From: Actinoplanes cyaneus
GTDB lineage: Bacteria > Actinomycetota > Actinomycetes > Mycobacteriales > Micromonosporaceae
Direction: 5' to 3'
Assembly (NCBI RefSeq): GCF_016862095.1
Contig: NZ_BOMH01000020.1
Coordinates: forward strand, 124,001 to 188,000
Length of the DNA stretch: 64,000 nt
Positions within the stretch are counted from its first letter, which is position 1; each line of letters begins with the position of its first letter. The notes under the pieces were generated by a model. That model saw only the letters and a program-made list of their open reading frames with translations. It was not told where the DNA came from and did not search any database. Both the position numbers and the translations under genes were made by a program. Below are positions 53,601 to 62,828 of the stretch, piece by piece.

Positions 53601-53669
53601 GGCGAGCACGGCGAGCACGATGGCCGGTCCGCGCCGGGCCCACACCATCGTGAGGATCAGCGAGATCAT
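50655..53669 (-). CDS. Large FtsX-type ABC permease
   Basis: 1004 residues. An N-terminal membrane helix is followed by a big extracytoplasmic MacB_PCD-like domain (to about residue 300), a cluster of helices, a second extracytoplasmic domain and a final FtsX-like helical block (EDLSALRAQGLSRAAVRRAALWSYPMLALAAVPAGL). The arrangement is that of lipoprotein- or substrate-extruding permeases. A Cys pair in CQKNGCRLN and another in VCAHLVIVAGRCLL may form disulfides. Start ATG at 53669 overlaps the upstream permease by 4 nt. No ATPase gene is linked, so a distant one must serve it. Start assigned against a spurious longer frame to 54377. Confidence 0.83.
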   Translation of the reverse strand: MISLILTMVWARRGPAIVLAVLAAFAVAPAVAAPAYLRAADRVVAAGQVAQADRGEKEMSIRAVDRDRREDGGSSATGGIDIATTAAGVAELPGFEYAYAAELSAVGLEPDVRFRTRLVHRQDVCAHLVIVAGRCLLGEGDLVIGEQMAKRLELTVGQSVELTYAYYNNDPQVMAYILDGEPKRFFLAGVYRPADPGEIYWGEHGYFAPEESTTGTHAGEPAFTGQTTFDLMNRGKVELSVDGYAGPGALDADRLPALREALTRLQAGIADMGAGLDVGTDSLKLQTGIPQLLARIDEGHTTARRIVPVPAVALVVLACLAILLAVAAGAEVRRPETAVIALRGARQPHRWLLAAGESLVAVLAGTVAGALAGQLLVDAVVAVRWPGVGADPHPDSLKYAPLAAAAAILAVLLAQGVTMLRPVSELLRRTPTPGRWAGIAIDILIVALAAGAVVQLAVGGGDLVGVGSAAPALVMLALALLVARSLRPLTARSGHRALGRGRLGAGLTWLLLARRGATGRVLALLMAAVAVSAYMVAASDVAAHSRRIQADLGVGADRVLSVAPVGRAQLIAAVARADPGARVAMAAVAVSQRPGQPPVLAVDTTRLAAVANWPGGTPYRQVADLLRQAAPEPVVTPRTAEFTMELSAEGFGPGRQVSVDAVLSPMDGSGPDVVAPMGVAQPGRHTYKYPAPQCQKNGCRLNALHVSGSNSLGVRGTLTLHGLGGTDPAGWRISQGGQVAAGPDGLRIEVTDLDRVPEGILVQPVITPWPLPAVATGTFVPGAVTGLDYRPARVAVAGRLPAIPQAGGPALMVDLEYADRIATDGAPTPSGQVWLSPRAPADMVDRLTAQGLTITGDLRSTQLAARLARQGPAVALGYAAVVGVLVALLAAGVLVLTAAAGRERQVEDLSALRAQGLSRAAVRRAALWSYPMLALAAVPAGLVIGLAGWAATGWALPLSGLHPPPLPLPSWPGWISLLVAGAALAILLGGTALLAGRRTLRRVP

Positions 53670-56632
53670 CGGTCGGCCCGGCCTTCGCGGTAGGAGTCGG
53701 GGTTTCTGCCGGACACGGCGATCAGCCAGGCCAGCGCGGCCAGGCAGATCATGGCGGCCAGGCCGGAGACCAGGAGCGCCGCCCAGCCGAGCACGCCGGG
53801 CGGGGCCAGCAGCCGCCACCCGTCGACGAAGAGCGAGTCCGGCTCGCCGGCCAGGCGCCGGGACGCCAGCGCGGCCAGCACCCCGGGCAGCACCGCACCG
53901 ATGACCAGCGCGAACGGGCCGAGGTAGCGGGTCGCGGCGAGCGTCCGCGCGGACACCCCCTGCACGCGCAGGGCGGCCGCCGCGGCGCGCTGCGGCCCGC
54001 GGTCGACGGAGGCCGCCACCGCCGTCGCGGCGGCCGCGGTGAGCAGCGCGATCACCGCGCAGAACACCGGGAACCAGCCGGCCGGCGCGGTGCCCCGGCC
54101 CACGGTGCGGGAGGCCCGGCCGGCGGCGGTCTCGTCGGCGAGCACGGTCAGCCCGGCCTCCTTGAGGCGGTCGACGACGGCGGCGGGCGCGCCGGCGGTC
54201 AGCCACACCTGGGTGACCCCGGTCGGGTCGGCCTCCCCGGCGAGCCGGCGCAACGCGTCGAAGTCGGTCAGCAGCCCGCCCGCGCCGAGCACCGGCAGAA
54301 CCGGGGCCACGGCGGTGACCCGGGCAGGGACCTGCCCGGCGCCGGTCACGGTCAGCGCCGCCTCGCCGTACCGCCACGGCACCGGCGCCGGCCCGGCCAG
54401 CGTCACCGGCAGCGGCAGGGCGGTGTCGACGGCGTAGAGCCGGTCGCTCTCGGTGCGGGCCGAGCCCCGGGCCGGGCCGACGGCCAGCCCGTCCCGGGTG
54501 CCGGACAGCTCCAGGCCGCCGTCGCCGGACACGGTGCGCCAGCGGGTCGTGTCGGTCAGCCGGTCCGTGCCGAGCAGCTCGGCGTCCGGGCCGCGCTGGG
54601 CCAGCGAGCGCAGCGTGAGGGGTTTCCTGGTCGGCTTGCCGTCCGGCCCGAGCTGGGTGGGGATCTGCCAGCGGACGAGGCGGCAGCCGCCGTCACAGTC
54701 GCCGGCGGCGACCGGCTCGGTGACGGTCTGCTCGACGGCCCGGGAGAGCACGAAGGTGACCTTGACCCGGCTGCCCGTGCGGTTGTTCTGCAGGATCACG
54801 TCGACGGCGGACGGCATGCCGCGGTCGTTGCGCACCTGCAGGACGAGCTCGCGGCCGGTGACCGGCGGGACCGGTTCGCTCTCGGCGGGCGGCTGGGGGC
54901 GCGGCCCGTACTCCGGGCGCCAGGCGGCGACGGCGGCGAGCCGCCGGGTGTCGACCGCGAGCACCTGTGGTGCGCCGGCCCGGTCGACGGCGGCGGCCAT
55001 CGCGTACCGGCCCTGCGGGTCGGCGGTCGCGACCGCCTGCTTCAGCGTCGTCCAGCTCGGCGCGCTGACCGTCAGCACCCGGGCCGCGCCCAGCTCGGAG
55101 AGCGCACGCTCGGTCTGCGCCTCCCGGTCCGCCGTGGTCTGGCCGGCCGTGGTGACCAGGATCGTGACCGCGACCGCGAGCAGCGCGAAGACCCGGTCCA
55201 TCCCGGCCAGCCGGGACATCCGGACCGCGGTGAGACCGGACCGCAGCCGCCCGCCGCGCAGCGCGGCCGAGCCGCCCCGGTCGGCGGCGCGGATCAGCAC
55301 CCTGGCCAGCAGCACGACCACCGCGACGGCGACAGCGGTCGGGGCGAGCGCGCCGATGCCGGCGTCCGGGCTGCCGGACCGGGCCTGGTAGGCCGCCGCG
55401 ACAGCGACCGCGACGAGCAGCACGTCGGCGAGCAGCGCGGCGATGCCACCCCGGGTCGCCGGCACCTCACGTTGCAGGGCGACCACCGGCGTACGGATCA
55501 GCAGCAGATCGGACGCCGCGAGAGTGACCAGCGCGACGACCGGCACCACCGCGGCCGCCGCGACCGACCAGGCGGCCGTGGCCGGCGTCCCGGGGCCGGC
55601 CAGCAGCCGCCCGGCGGCGAGCCCGGCGGCCGCGCCGAGCAGGCCACCGGCGAGCAACGGCGCGAGATGCTGCCCGGAGAGCAGGGTGATCAGCCGCCGC
55701 CGGTTGCCGCCGCGCATCTTGAGCAGCGCGGCGTCGCGTCGCCGGTCCCGGGCCGTGTACCGGCCGGCCAGCGCGATCGCGTACCACCCCAGCAGCAGCA
55801 CCGGGACGGCGGCGAGCAGCACGGCCCGCAGGAGCCGTGCGCCGGCGCCGGACAGGTCCGCGCGCAGCGCCGCCGTCGGGTCGACGACCTCGCCGAGCGT
55901 GCCGGCCCGGGCCACGGCCTCGCCCAGGTCGTACCCACCGTCGCCGCGCAGCAGCGGCACCGGGACCTCGGCGGACCAGGTGAAGACCGGCTTGCCCAGC
56001 GGGGTGCCGGTGAACGTCGCGGCGACCGTGTAGATCGGGTCGAGGCCGCTCTCCACCCGGAACAGCTCGTCGGCCCAGTAGCCGGTGGACGGGTCGGTGA
56101 TCGCGTAGATGCCGGTGACCCGCATCGCGATCTTCGGGGCGGCCGGGGTGGACTGCACGGCGATCGGGTCGCCGGGGCCCACCCCGAGCCGGCCGGCGAC
56201 CGCCTCGGTCAGCGCCGCGTCGCCGGCCGCGGCCGGGCACCGGCCGGCGGCGAGGGTGACGTGCTCGCAGAAGCCGTCGCGGTAGTCGACGTTGACGTGG
56301 TCGGCGACGCCGGTCGCGTCGGTGACGCTCATCGGCCGGGCGAGCCCGGTGACGCCCTCGGCGCCGGGCATCGGCAGCGTGCGCCGCACCGACTCGCCGA
56401 AGGCGGCCAGCGCCCCGGCCGGGTCACCGCCGGTGTCGCTGTCCGCGTGCACGACGACCGTGCGCTGGGCGGCCGGGATCGACTCGGCCGCGGTCACCGC
56501 GCCGCGAGCGGCCGCGGTCACCGCGAACCACGGCACCGCCGCGGCGATCGCGGCCGGCAACGCGGTCAGCACCAGCAATGTGCAGGCCTGCGCGGCCCGT
56601 GAGCGCACGGCGCCCCAGAGGATCGTGAACAT
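53666..56632 (-). CDS. Large FtsX-type ABC permease
   Basis: 988 residues with the same plan as its neighbour: MFTILWGAVRSRAAQACTLLVLTALPAAIAAAVPWFAVTAAARGAV, an extracytoplasmic domain (including DYRDGFCEHVTLAAGRC), helix block with LLKMRGGNRRRLITLL, second extracytoplasmic domain, and a final helix block (AAAALRVQGVSARTLAATRYLGPFALVIGAVLPGV). First gene of a two-gene unit; TGAGGCGGGGGC precedes the ATG. Together the two could form a heterodimeric transporter. Function unknown; proposed cell-envelope export by family. Confidence 0.83.
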   Translation of the reverse strand: MFTILWGAVRSRAAQACTLLVLTALPAAIAAAVPWFAVTAAARGAVTAAESIPAAQRTVVVHADSDTGGDPAGALAAFGESVRRTLPMPGAEGVTGLARPMSVTDATGVADHVNVDYRDGFCEHVTLAAGRCPAAAGDAALTEAVAGRLGVGPGDPIAVQSTPAAPKIAMRVTGIYAITDPSTGYWADELFRVESGLDPIYTVAATFTGTPLGKPVFTWSAEVPVPLLRGDGGYDLGEAVARAGTLGEVVDPTAALRADLSGAGARLLRAVLLAAVPVLLLGWYAIALAGRYTARDRRRDAALLKMRGGNRRRLITLLSGQHLAPLLAGGLLGAAAGLAAGRLLAGPGTPATAAWSVAAAAVVPVVALVTLAASDLLLIRTPVVALQREVPATRGGIAALLADVLLVAVAVAAAYQARSGSPDAGIGALAPTAVAVAVVVLLARVLIRAADRGGSAALRGGRLRSGLTAVRMSRLAGMDRVFALLAVAVTILVTTAGQTTADREAQTERALSELGAARVLTVSAPSWTTLKQAVATADPQGRYAMAAAVDRAGAPQVLAVDTRRLAAVAAWRPEYGPRPQPPAESEPVPPVTGRELVLQVRNDRGMPSAVDVILQNNRTGSRVKVTFVLSRAVEQTVTEPVAAGDCDGGCRLVRWQIPTQLGPDGKPTRKPLTLRSLAQRGPDAELLGTDRLTDTTRWRTVSGDGGLELSGTRDGLAVGPARGSARTESDRLYAVDTALPLPVTLAGPAPVPWRYGEAALTVTGAGQVPARVTAVAPVLPVLGAGGLLTDFDALRRLAGEADPTGVTQVWLTAGAPAAVVDRLKEAGLTVLADETAAGRASRTVGRGTAPAGWFPVFCAVIALLTAAAATAVAASVDRGPQRAAAAALRVQGVSARTLAATRYLGPFALVIGAVLPGVLAALASRRLAGEPDSLFVDGWRLLAPPGVLGWAALLVSGLAAMICLAALAWLIAVSGRNPDSYREGRADR

Positions 56633-56704
56633 GCCCCCGCCTCACCCCCTGGGGCACAGCTTCACGCCCGCGCGCCCGAAAGGCACGCCCCGGCCGTCAG
56701 ACCG

Positions 56705-57631
56705 TTATCCCTCTGATATGGACAGCGCCACCGTACGGAAGCCCAGGTTGCCCGTCGACGAGTCGGGGGTGTTCGACGAGCGGGCCGCGTTGCGGTACCG
56801 ATTGCAGTAGGAGTCGTGGCACAGATACGACCCGCCGCGGATGGCCCGGGCCGTCCCCAGCGCGGGTCCGCGCGGGTCGTCGACCGGCGACTGGGCGTAG
56901 TAGCGCGGCGAGAACCAGTCCGCGCACCACTCCCACACGTTGCCGACGCTCTGGTAGAGGCCGTAGTCGTTGGGGGCGAACGACCGGACCGGCGCCGTGG
57001 TGATCCAGCCGTCGGCGCCGGTGTTGGTCTCCGGGAACTGCCCCTGCCAGATGTTGCACGCCCACCCGGCCCCCGGCAGCTCGTCGCCCCACGGATAGCG
57101 CAGGCCGGCCCGGCCGCCGCGGGCCGCGCACTCCCACTGCGCCTCGCTGGGCAGCCGCCGGCCCGCCCAGGCGCAGTAGGCCTGCGCGTCGTTCCAGCTG
57201 ACGTGCACGACCGGGTGATCATTCTCGGCCGCCGACGAGGGTCCTCCGGGGTGCGCCCAGTCGGCTCCCTCGACGCCGAGCCACCACGGGGTGCCGGCCA
57301 TCCGCCCGGCCACCCGTTCCGGGTCGGTCACCGCGAGGTGGAACACGGCGGACCAGCCGTACTGCTCGGCGTCCGTGCGGAACCCTGTCGCCTCGACGAA
57401 CGCCCGGAAGTCCGCGACGGTCACCGCCGTGGCATCGATGTCGAAGGCCTGCACCCGTACGCGATGAACAGGCCCTTCCCCGTCGGCGGGATGACCGTCG
57501 CCGTGCGCGTCGCCCATCAGGAAATCCTGATCGGGAACGGTCACCTGCGGCACGTGGTGAGTCCCGGTCCCGCGCTCGCCGAGCACGAGCGGGGCGGCGG
57601 GCCGGTCCGGCGACGGGGTGCAGCAACTCAT
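56705..57631 (-). CDS. Formylglycine-generating enzyme (sulfatase-modifying factor)
   Basis: 308 residues. It oxidises the sulfatase active-site Cys to formylglycine, using copper and O2. ATGFRTDAEQYGWS, HPVVHVSWNDAQAYCAWAGRRLPSEAQWECAARGG and GNVWEWCADWFSPRYY are FGE hallmarks; the active Cys pair is Cys271 and Cys276 in RGGSYLCHDSYCNRYR, followed by AARSSNTPDSSTGNLGFR as in characterised enzymes. The ATG at 57631 overlaps the sulfatase stop by 4 nt, so it modifies the sulfatase translated just before it. Last gene of the ROK-sulfatase operon. Confidence 0.94.
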   Translation of the reverse strand: MSCCTPSPDRPAAPLVLGERGTGTHHVPQVTVPDQDFLMGDAHGDGHPADGEGPVHRVRVQAFDIDATAVTVADFRAFVEATGFRTDAEQYGWSAVFHLAVTDPERVAGRMAGTPWWLGVEGADWAHPGGPSSAAENDHPVVHVSWNDAQAYCAWAGRRLPSEAQWECAARGGRAGLRYPWGDELPGAGWACNIWQGQFPETNTGADGWITTAPVRSFAPNDYGLYQSVGNVWEWCADWFSPRYYAQSPVDDPRGPALGTARAIRGGSYLCHDSYCNRYRNAARSSNTPDSSTGNLGFRTVALSISEG

Positions 57632-59097
57632 GGTCGATACGATAGGTCGTCGAGGCCGCTCAACGTCGGATCGTGGTCCACCGCGCCGACCGGGTACATC
57701 GACGTCATCCAGTGGTAGAAGCGGTCGTCCCGCTCGACCAGCAGGGTGTAGAGGCGGTGCAGCATCCGCTCGCGGACCGGCGCCAGCTCCGGGTGGTGGT
57801 AGATGTTGAGCAGCTCGTCCGGGTCGCGCAGCAGGTCGTAGAGCTCGTTCGTCGACTCCGGATTGACGACCAGCTTGTAACGGTCCTCGCGGAGCATCCG
57901 CTGCGGGTAGGGGAAGTGGTGGCCGTGGAACTCGCAGACGATGTCCGGCTGCCAGTCCGGGTTCTCCCCGGTGACCAGCGGGACCAGGCTGCGCGAGTCG
58001 ACGGCCGGCGCCGGGTCCACGCCGGCCAGGTCCAGGATGGTGGCGGTGCAGTCGAGCAGGCTCACGAACTCGTCGCGGACCTGCGGATCCGCGCCCGGGA
58101 TCCGGACGATGCCGGGGGTGCGGTAGATGTCCTCGTACATCGCCGGGCCCTTGTCGTGCAGCCGGTGCGAGCCGGTGAACTCGCCGTGGTCGCAGGTGAA
58201 GAACACCGTGGTGTCCTGGCTGAGCCCCAGCTCGTCGGCCGCGTCGAGGATCCGCCCGATCTCGTGGTCGATCATCGAGACGTAACCCCAGTACACCGCG
58301 ATCAGCTTGCGGGTGACCTCGATCGGCATCGAGTCGAACGTCCAGTGCGCGCTGTAGTTGCGCTGCACCGGCGGCTTGCCCTCGAACGTCTCCGCGATCG
58401 ACTTCGGCAGCTCCACGACGGCCGGGTCGATCAGGTCGAAGTACTCGTCGGGCACGATGTAGGGCAGGTGCGGCCCGAAGAAGTGGGTGGCGAGGTAGAA
58501 CGGCTTCCCGTCCGCCGCGTACCGCTGGAGCAGCTCGATCGTCCGGGTCGCGAGGTAGTGCTCGAACGTCGCTTCCAAGGGCTGGTTCAGGCGGGCCGCG
58601 AGCAGGTTCCCCGGGCCGCCGTTGGGCAGCGTCCCCCGGATCCGGTCGTGGATCTCGTACGGCGGGAGGTCGTGCTCCTTCAGGTAGCCGAGATAGTCCG
58701 GGTGGTCGACAGGGTTGTGCCACCCCGGCAGGTGCGGCCCGTCGAAACCGTAGTCCGCCGGGGTGTTGGCCGTGCTGGCGTGCCATTTGCCGAGCAGTCC
58801 GCAGTTGTAGCCGCGGTCCTTGAGCGCGAGCCCGAACGTGAACGCGTCCTCCGGCAGGTCCTCCTGGTAACCGACGTTGCGCTCCTGGTTGGCGAGCACC
58901 TTGTGGCGGAACGGGGCCTGCCCGGTGAGCAGGCTGGCCCGTGCCGGCGTGCAGATGGCGGTCGGGGTGTACCACCTGTCGAACCGGGTGCCGGTGGCGG
59001 CGAGCCGGTCCAGGTTCGGGGTGCGCACGTGCGGGTTGCCGTACGCGCCGAGCGTGTCGACCCGGTGCTGGTCGGTCATCAGGAAGAGGAAGTTCAC
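57628..59097 (-). CDS. Type I (formylglycine) sulfatase
   Basis: 489 residues, cytoplasmic (no signal peptide). Starts directly with the metal-binding strand VNFLFLMTDQHRVDTLGAYG; the formylglycine motif is C-T-P-A-R at Cys49 within AICTPARASLLTG. LLGKWHAS, HFFGPHLPY and FFTCDHGEFTGSHRLHDKG provide the remaining metal and sulfate ligands. A GTG at 59097 overlaps the binding-protein stop by 4 nt. It releases inorganic sulfate from a sulfate ester imported by the adjacent transporter. The exact ester (aryl, alkyl, sugar) is not determined; a ROK regulator suggests a sugar-containing compound. Confidence 0.92.
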   Translation of the reverse strand: MNFLFLMTDQHRVDTLGAYGNPHVRTPNLDRLAATGTRFDRWYTPTAICTPARASLLTGQAPFRHKVLANQERNVGYQEDLPEDAFTFGLALKDRGYNCGLLGKWHASTANTPADYGFDGPHLPGWHNPVDHPDYLGYLKEHDLPPYEIHDRIRGTLPNGGPGNLLAARLNQPLEATFEHYLATRTIELLQRYAADGKPFYLATHFFGPHLPYIVPDEYFDLIDPAVVELPKSIAETFEGKPPVQRNYSAHWTFDSMPIEVTRKLIAVYWGYVSMIDHEIGRILDAADELGLSQDTTVFFTCDHGEFTGSHRLHDKGPAMYEDIYRTPGIVRIPGADPQVRDEFVSLLDCTATILDLAGVDPAPAVDSRSLVPLVTGENPDWQPDIVCEFHGHHFPYPQRMLREDRYKLVVNPESTNELYDLLRDPDELLNIYHHPELAPVRERMLHRLYTLLVERDDRFYHWMTSMYPVGAVDHDPTLSGLDDLSYRP

Positions 59098-60047
59098 TTC
59101 TTGAAGCCCTCGCCGGAGTAGTAGGTCGACGGGTCCGGGTTGGACGGCAGCTTGCCGGCGCCCACGAAGTAGTCGCCCATCGCGGACAGCCACTTGGTGA
59201 TCGTCCCGTCGGCGGTGTAGCCGTCCAGGGTCTTCGCGTCGAGCATCTCGCTGTTCGCCGCGTCCGCCTTCACGACGTCCACGGGCTGCTTGTTGAGCTT
59301 CGCGACCAGCGCGATCGTCTCGTCCGGGTGCGCCGCCCGGTAGTCCATGGCCTCCCGCAGCACCTGGATCACCTTGGTGTTCTTGTCCGCGGCGACCTCG
59401 TTGCGGCCGACGAACGCGGTCGGGAACGCCATGGTGTCGGCGAAGTCCGAGTCCTTGGCCAGCTCGACCAGGTTCGGCTGCTTGGTCTTGATGGTGCCGA
59501 TCGCCGGGTACCAGAAGCCGGCCGCGTCGATCTGGCCCGCGCCGAACGCGGTGACGATGGTGGCAGCGTCCATCGGGGTGCGCTTGATGTCGTCACTGGT
59601 CAGCCCGGCCTTCTTCAGCGCCAGGGTGAGGATCATGTCGCCCGAGGTGCCCTCCGGGACGCCGACCTTCTTGCCCTTGAGCTGGCTCAGGTCGGTGATG
59701 CCGGGCTGCGCGATCACCCGGTCGGCGTTGCCCAGCGAGTTCAGCGCGATGATCTTGGCTTTGCCGGAGGCGGGCAGCCAGGCCGCGCCCGGGCCGATGT
59801 AGCCGTAGTCGAGGTCACCGGACTGCATCGCGGTGATCTGCAGCGGGCCGTTGGTGAACACCTTGGCGGAGACCTCGAGGCCGTGCTTGGCCCACAGCTT
59901 CTGGTCGTCCGCGACGGCCAGCAGGCTCGCCCCGTTGAAATCGGCTATATAGCCGAAGCTCACCTTTTCCGATGATTTTTCGCCTGCGGAATCGCCGCAG
60001 CCGGCGAGCAAGGTCAGCGCGGCGAGCGCCGCGATCAGCTTCTTCAC
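59094..60047 (-). CDS. NitT/TauT-type substrate-binding lipoprotein
   Basis: 317 residues. Lipoprotein signal [19 protein letters not shown]; then VSFGYIADFNGASLLAVADDQKLWAKHGLEVSAKVFTNGPLQITAMQSGDLDYGYIGPGAAWLPASG, the layout of SsuA/TauA/AtsR proteins. GTG at 60047 overlaps the ATPase stop by 4 nt; AGGAG is 8 nt upstream. It should bind the organosulfate processed by the downstream sulfatase. It differs clearly from the tauA product at 13.2 kb. Confidence 0.89.
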   Translation of the reverse strand: MKKLIAALAALTLLAGCGDSAGEKSSEKVSFGYIADFNGASLLAVADDQKLWAKHGLEVSAKVFTNGPLQITAMQSGDLDYGYIGPGAAWLPASGKAKIIALNSLGNADRVIAQPGITDLSQLKGKKVGVPEGTSGDMILTLALKKAGLTSDDIKRTPMDAATIVTAFGAGQIDAAGFWYPAIGTIKTKQPNLVELAKDSDFADTMAFPTAFVGRNEVAADKNTKVIQVLREAMDYRAAHPDETIALVAKLNKQPVDVVKADAANSEMLDAKTLDGYTADGTITKWLSAMGDYFVGAGKLPSNPDPSTYYSGEGFKK

Positions 60048-60805
60048 GGGACCAACTCCTGATGGTGAACTGCGCTCCACACGCGATTGCGGAGGGCGGC
60101 GAATTCGGGACTGAGACGAACCTGCTCGGTACGGGGGTAGGGCAGCCGCACGTCGACGATCCGGTCGATGCGTCCCGGCCGCGCGGCCATCACGACCACC
60201 CGGTTCGCCAGGAAGACCGCCTCGTCGACGTCGTGCGTGATGAACAGGACGGTGCGCTTCTCCTGCTCCCAGGTGGCGAGCAACTGCTCCTGGAGACGGA
60301 CCCGGGTCATCGCGTCGACAGCGCCGAACGGCTCGTCCATCAGCAGGATCGACGGGTTCACCGCGTACGCGCGGGCGATCGCCACCCGCTGCTTCATGCC
60401 GCCGGACAGCGTCTTGGGCAGCGCGTCGGCGAACCGTTCCAGCCCGACGAGCTCGATGAAGTGCTCAGCGATCCGGGTGCGCTCGGCGCGCGGCACCCCC
60501 TTCTCGCGCAGGCCGAACTCGACGTTCTTGCGGACGGTCAGCCACGGGAACAACGCGTACTGCTGGAAGATCACCCCGCGGTCGGGGCCGGGGCCGGTCA
60601 CCGGGGCGCCGTCGACCAGGACCTGCCCGCTCGTCGGGGTCTCCAGGCCGGCCAGGATGTTCATCAGCGTGGTCTTGCCGCAGCCGGACGGCCCGACGAC
60701 GGTGACGAACTCGTTGTCACCGATCTCCAGGTCGACCCCGCCGAGCGCGACGAACTCCGCGCTCGGCACGGGGAAGGTCTTGCGGACGTTCCGAAGAGAG
60801 ATCAT
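60044..60805 (-). CDS. NitT/TauT-type ABC transporter ATPase
   Basis: 253 residues: Walker [22 protein letters not shown], signature [12 protein letters not shown], Walker [36 protein letters not shown]. SsuB/TauB/AtsC-type. Overlaps the permease gene and the binding-protein gene by 4 nt each. Confidence 0.9.
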   Translation of the reverse strand: MISLRNVRKTFPVPSAEFVALGGVDLEIGDNEFVTVVGPSGCGKTTLMNILAGLETPTSGQVLVDGAPVTGPGPDRGVIFQQYALFPWLTVRKNVEFGLREKGVPRAERTRIAEHFIELVGLERFADALPKTLSGGMKQRVAIARAYAVNPSILLMDEPFGAVDAMTRVRLQEQLLATWEQEKRTVLFITHDVDEAVFLANRVVVMAARPGRIDRIVDVRLPYPRTEQVRLSPEFAALRNRVWSAVHHQELVP

Positions 60806-61608
60806 CGGGTCTCCTGCCAGGACGTGAGGCGGCGTTCGGCAAGCAGCAGGAGCCGGTCCATGATCAGGCCGAGCACGCCGATGCTGATCAGCCCGACGAA
60901 GATCGTCGGCAGGTCGTAGTAGAGCTGCGCGCTCTGCATCCGGTACCCGAGGCCCTGCTGCGCGGCGATCAGCTCGGCGGCGACCAGCGTGGCCCACGAC
61001 GAGCCGAGCCCGATGCGCATCCCGACCAGGATGAACGGCGACGACGCCGGGATCACCACGCGGGCGAAGATGGTGTGGTCCCGGGCGCCGAGCACGCGGG
61101 CCGCGTTGATCAGCGTCCGGTCCACGCTGACCACCCCCTGCAGGGTCGCGATCACGCAGGACAGGAACGACGCCAGGAAGATCACGAAGATCTTCGGGGT
61201 CTCCTCGATGCCCATCAGCACGATCGCCAGGGGGATCAGCGCGAGCGGCGGGATCGTCCGGAAGAACTGGATCCACGGCTCGATCAGCGCGCGTACCGGC
61301 GGATACCACCCCATCAGGAAGCCGACCGGCACGGCCGCGAGCACCCCGAGCAGGAACCCGGCGAGCACCCGTCGCACGCTCGCCAGGATGTCGCCACCCA
61401 GCGTGCCGTCCTTGATCAGGTCGATCCCGCGGCTCAGCACCACCGGCGGCGACGGGATGTCCAGCCCGGAAGCCGACAGCGCCCACCACCCCCCGATCCC
61501 CGCCAGGATCGAGACCACATTCAGAGCCGATTGGGGTACGGCCCTGCGCCGCCCGCCCCGCGAAGGCGCCGCCGTGGGCACCTCGGTGTCCGCCTCCACC
61601 ACGGTCAT
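60802..61608 (-). CDS. NitT/TauT-type ABC transporter permease
   Basis: 268 residues, five to six helices, docking loop [29 protein letters not shown] and the [29 protein letters not shown] segment of this permease family. Overlaps the ROK gene stop and ATPase start by 4 nt each. Delivers the organosulfate to the cytoplasm. Confidence 0.9.
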   Translation of the reverse strand: MTVVEADTEVPTAAPSRGGRRRAVPQSALNVVSILAGIGGWWALSASGLDIPSPPVVLSRGIDLIKDGTLGGDILASVRRVLAGFLLGVLAAVPVGFLMGWYPPVRALIEPWIQFFRTIPPLALIPLAIVLMGIEETPKIFVIFLASFLSCVIATLQGVVSVDRTLINAARVLGARDHTIFARVVIPASSPFILVGMRIGLGSSWATLVAAELIAAQQGLGYRMQSAQLYYDLPTIFVGLISIGVLGLIMDRLLLLAERRLTSWQETR

Positions 61609-62780
61609 GCCGCGCTCCCGTCGAGATTCGAATAGCCGGCCAGCAGCGGTGACTGCCGGTAGAGAGCGGCGACCGCCCCGCGCGCCCCGTCGTCGTCACC
61701 GAGCCGCGCGGCCCGCACCACCGGCCGCGGCTCCCCGCCGTCGCGCCGGCCGGCCCCCGCCACGTCGTGCCCCGGCGGCACCCGCTCCACGGCCACCACC
61801 CCGGCCGCCCGGTCCACGATCACCGGTGCCGCCCGGGACAGGTCACCACCGATCACGATCAGTTCCGGGTCCAGGACCAGGGCGGCCGCGGCCAGGACCC
61901 GCCCGACCGCGTCGCCGATCCGTTCCAGGGCGGCCGCCACGCCCGGCTCGTCGCGGCGCGCGGCCAGCTCGTCCAGGCTGTGCACCCCGGCCACGGCCAG
62001 CGCCGGGCCGATCGCGGCCACCGTCTCCAGGCAGCCGCGCTTGCCGCACCGGCACGGCGCGCCACCCGGCACGGCCGGCACGTGGCCGAACTCGCCGGCC
62101 GCTCCCCCGGCGCCCTCGACCAGCCGGCCGCCGACGATCAGGCCACCACCGATGCCGGCCGACAGGCGGATGTAGAGCACGTCGCGCGCGTCGGTCATGC
62201 CGGCCTCGGCGAGCGCCGCGAACCGGGTGTTGTTGTCCACGATCACCGGCGCGCGCAGCGTCTCGGTGAACGCGGCACGGACGTCGGCACGCGCTGTCCC
62301 GGCCGGGTACGGGCCGGTCACGCCGACCCCGATGCCCTGCAGCGCGGAGAGGTTGATGCCCTGCTCGCGGCCGAGCCCGTCGATCAGGGCCAGCCCGGCG
62401 CGGATGCGGGCGGGCAGGGACGTCGTCGCGGCGTACGGGGTGACTCCGCTCGCGATGATCTCGTGCGCCGCGTCGGTGACCACCGCCCGTACCCGGGAAT
62501 GCCCCAGATCGACGCCGAGGAACTGCCCGGACCGGGGGTCGAGGGCCAGCAGCTCGGCCGGGCGCCCACTGCCCGCCCGCCGGTGCGCGTCGGTCGTCAC
62601 CTTCACGATCGCGCCGCGGCCGAGCAGGTCACCGGTGATCTCGGAAAGGGTGGTGCGCGACAGGCCCGAGCGGGCCGCGATCTGGGCCCGGCTCAGGGTT
62701 CCGTGCTCGCGCAGGATGGCCAGGACGCGCTCCTCGTGAGCGCGTCTGACCAGCGCATGGACGCCTACTGTCACCGACAC
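61605..62780 (-). CDS. ROK-family transcriptional repressor
   Basis: 391 residues from GTG 62780. N-terminal winged helix ([38 protein letters not shown]), then a ROK domain with [32 protein letters not shown] and zinc motif [10 protein letters not shown]. The kinase Asp of ROK sugar kinases is replaced: [11 protein letters not shown] has Asn where kinases have Asp, so it is a non-catalytic sensor. First gene of the six-gene operon; it probably represses its own promoter through the dyad at 62849-62861. ROK effectors are usually sugars or sugar phosphates. A TTG 12 codons upstream is possible but less likely. Confidence 0.88.
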   Translation of the reverse strand: MSVTVGVHALVRRAHEERVLAILREHGTLSRAQIAARSGLSRTTLSEITGDLLGRGAIVKVTTDAHRRAGSGRPAELLALDPRSGQFLGVDLGHSRVRAVVTDAAHEIIASGVTPYAATTSLPARIRAGLALIDGLGREQGINLSALQGIGVGVTGPYPAGTARADVRAAFTETLRAPVIVDNNTRFAALAEAGMTDARDVLYIRLSAGIGGGLIVGGRLVEGAGGAAGEFGHVPAVPGGAPCRCGKRGCLETVAAIGPALAVAGVHSLDELAARRDEPGVAAALERIGDAVGRVLAAAALVLDPELIVIGGDLSRAAPVIVDRAAGVVAVERVPPGHDVAGAGRRDGGEPRPVVRAARLGDDDGARGAVAALYRQSPLLAGYSNLDGSAA

Positions 62781-62828
62781 GCGGCAACCGTAGGCACCCG
62801 GTGATTTTTCCGTCAACGATCCGGCAGA

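Noticed and set aside
57640-57660. CGATAGG before the FGE gene as a sulfur-dyad half-site
   Set aside because: It lies within the coding end of the sulfatase gene (codons for LSYR) and lacks a second half at the right spacing.
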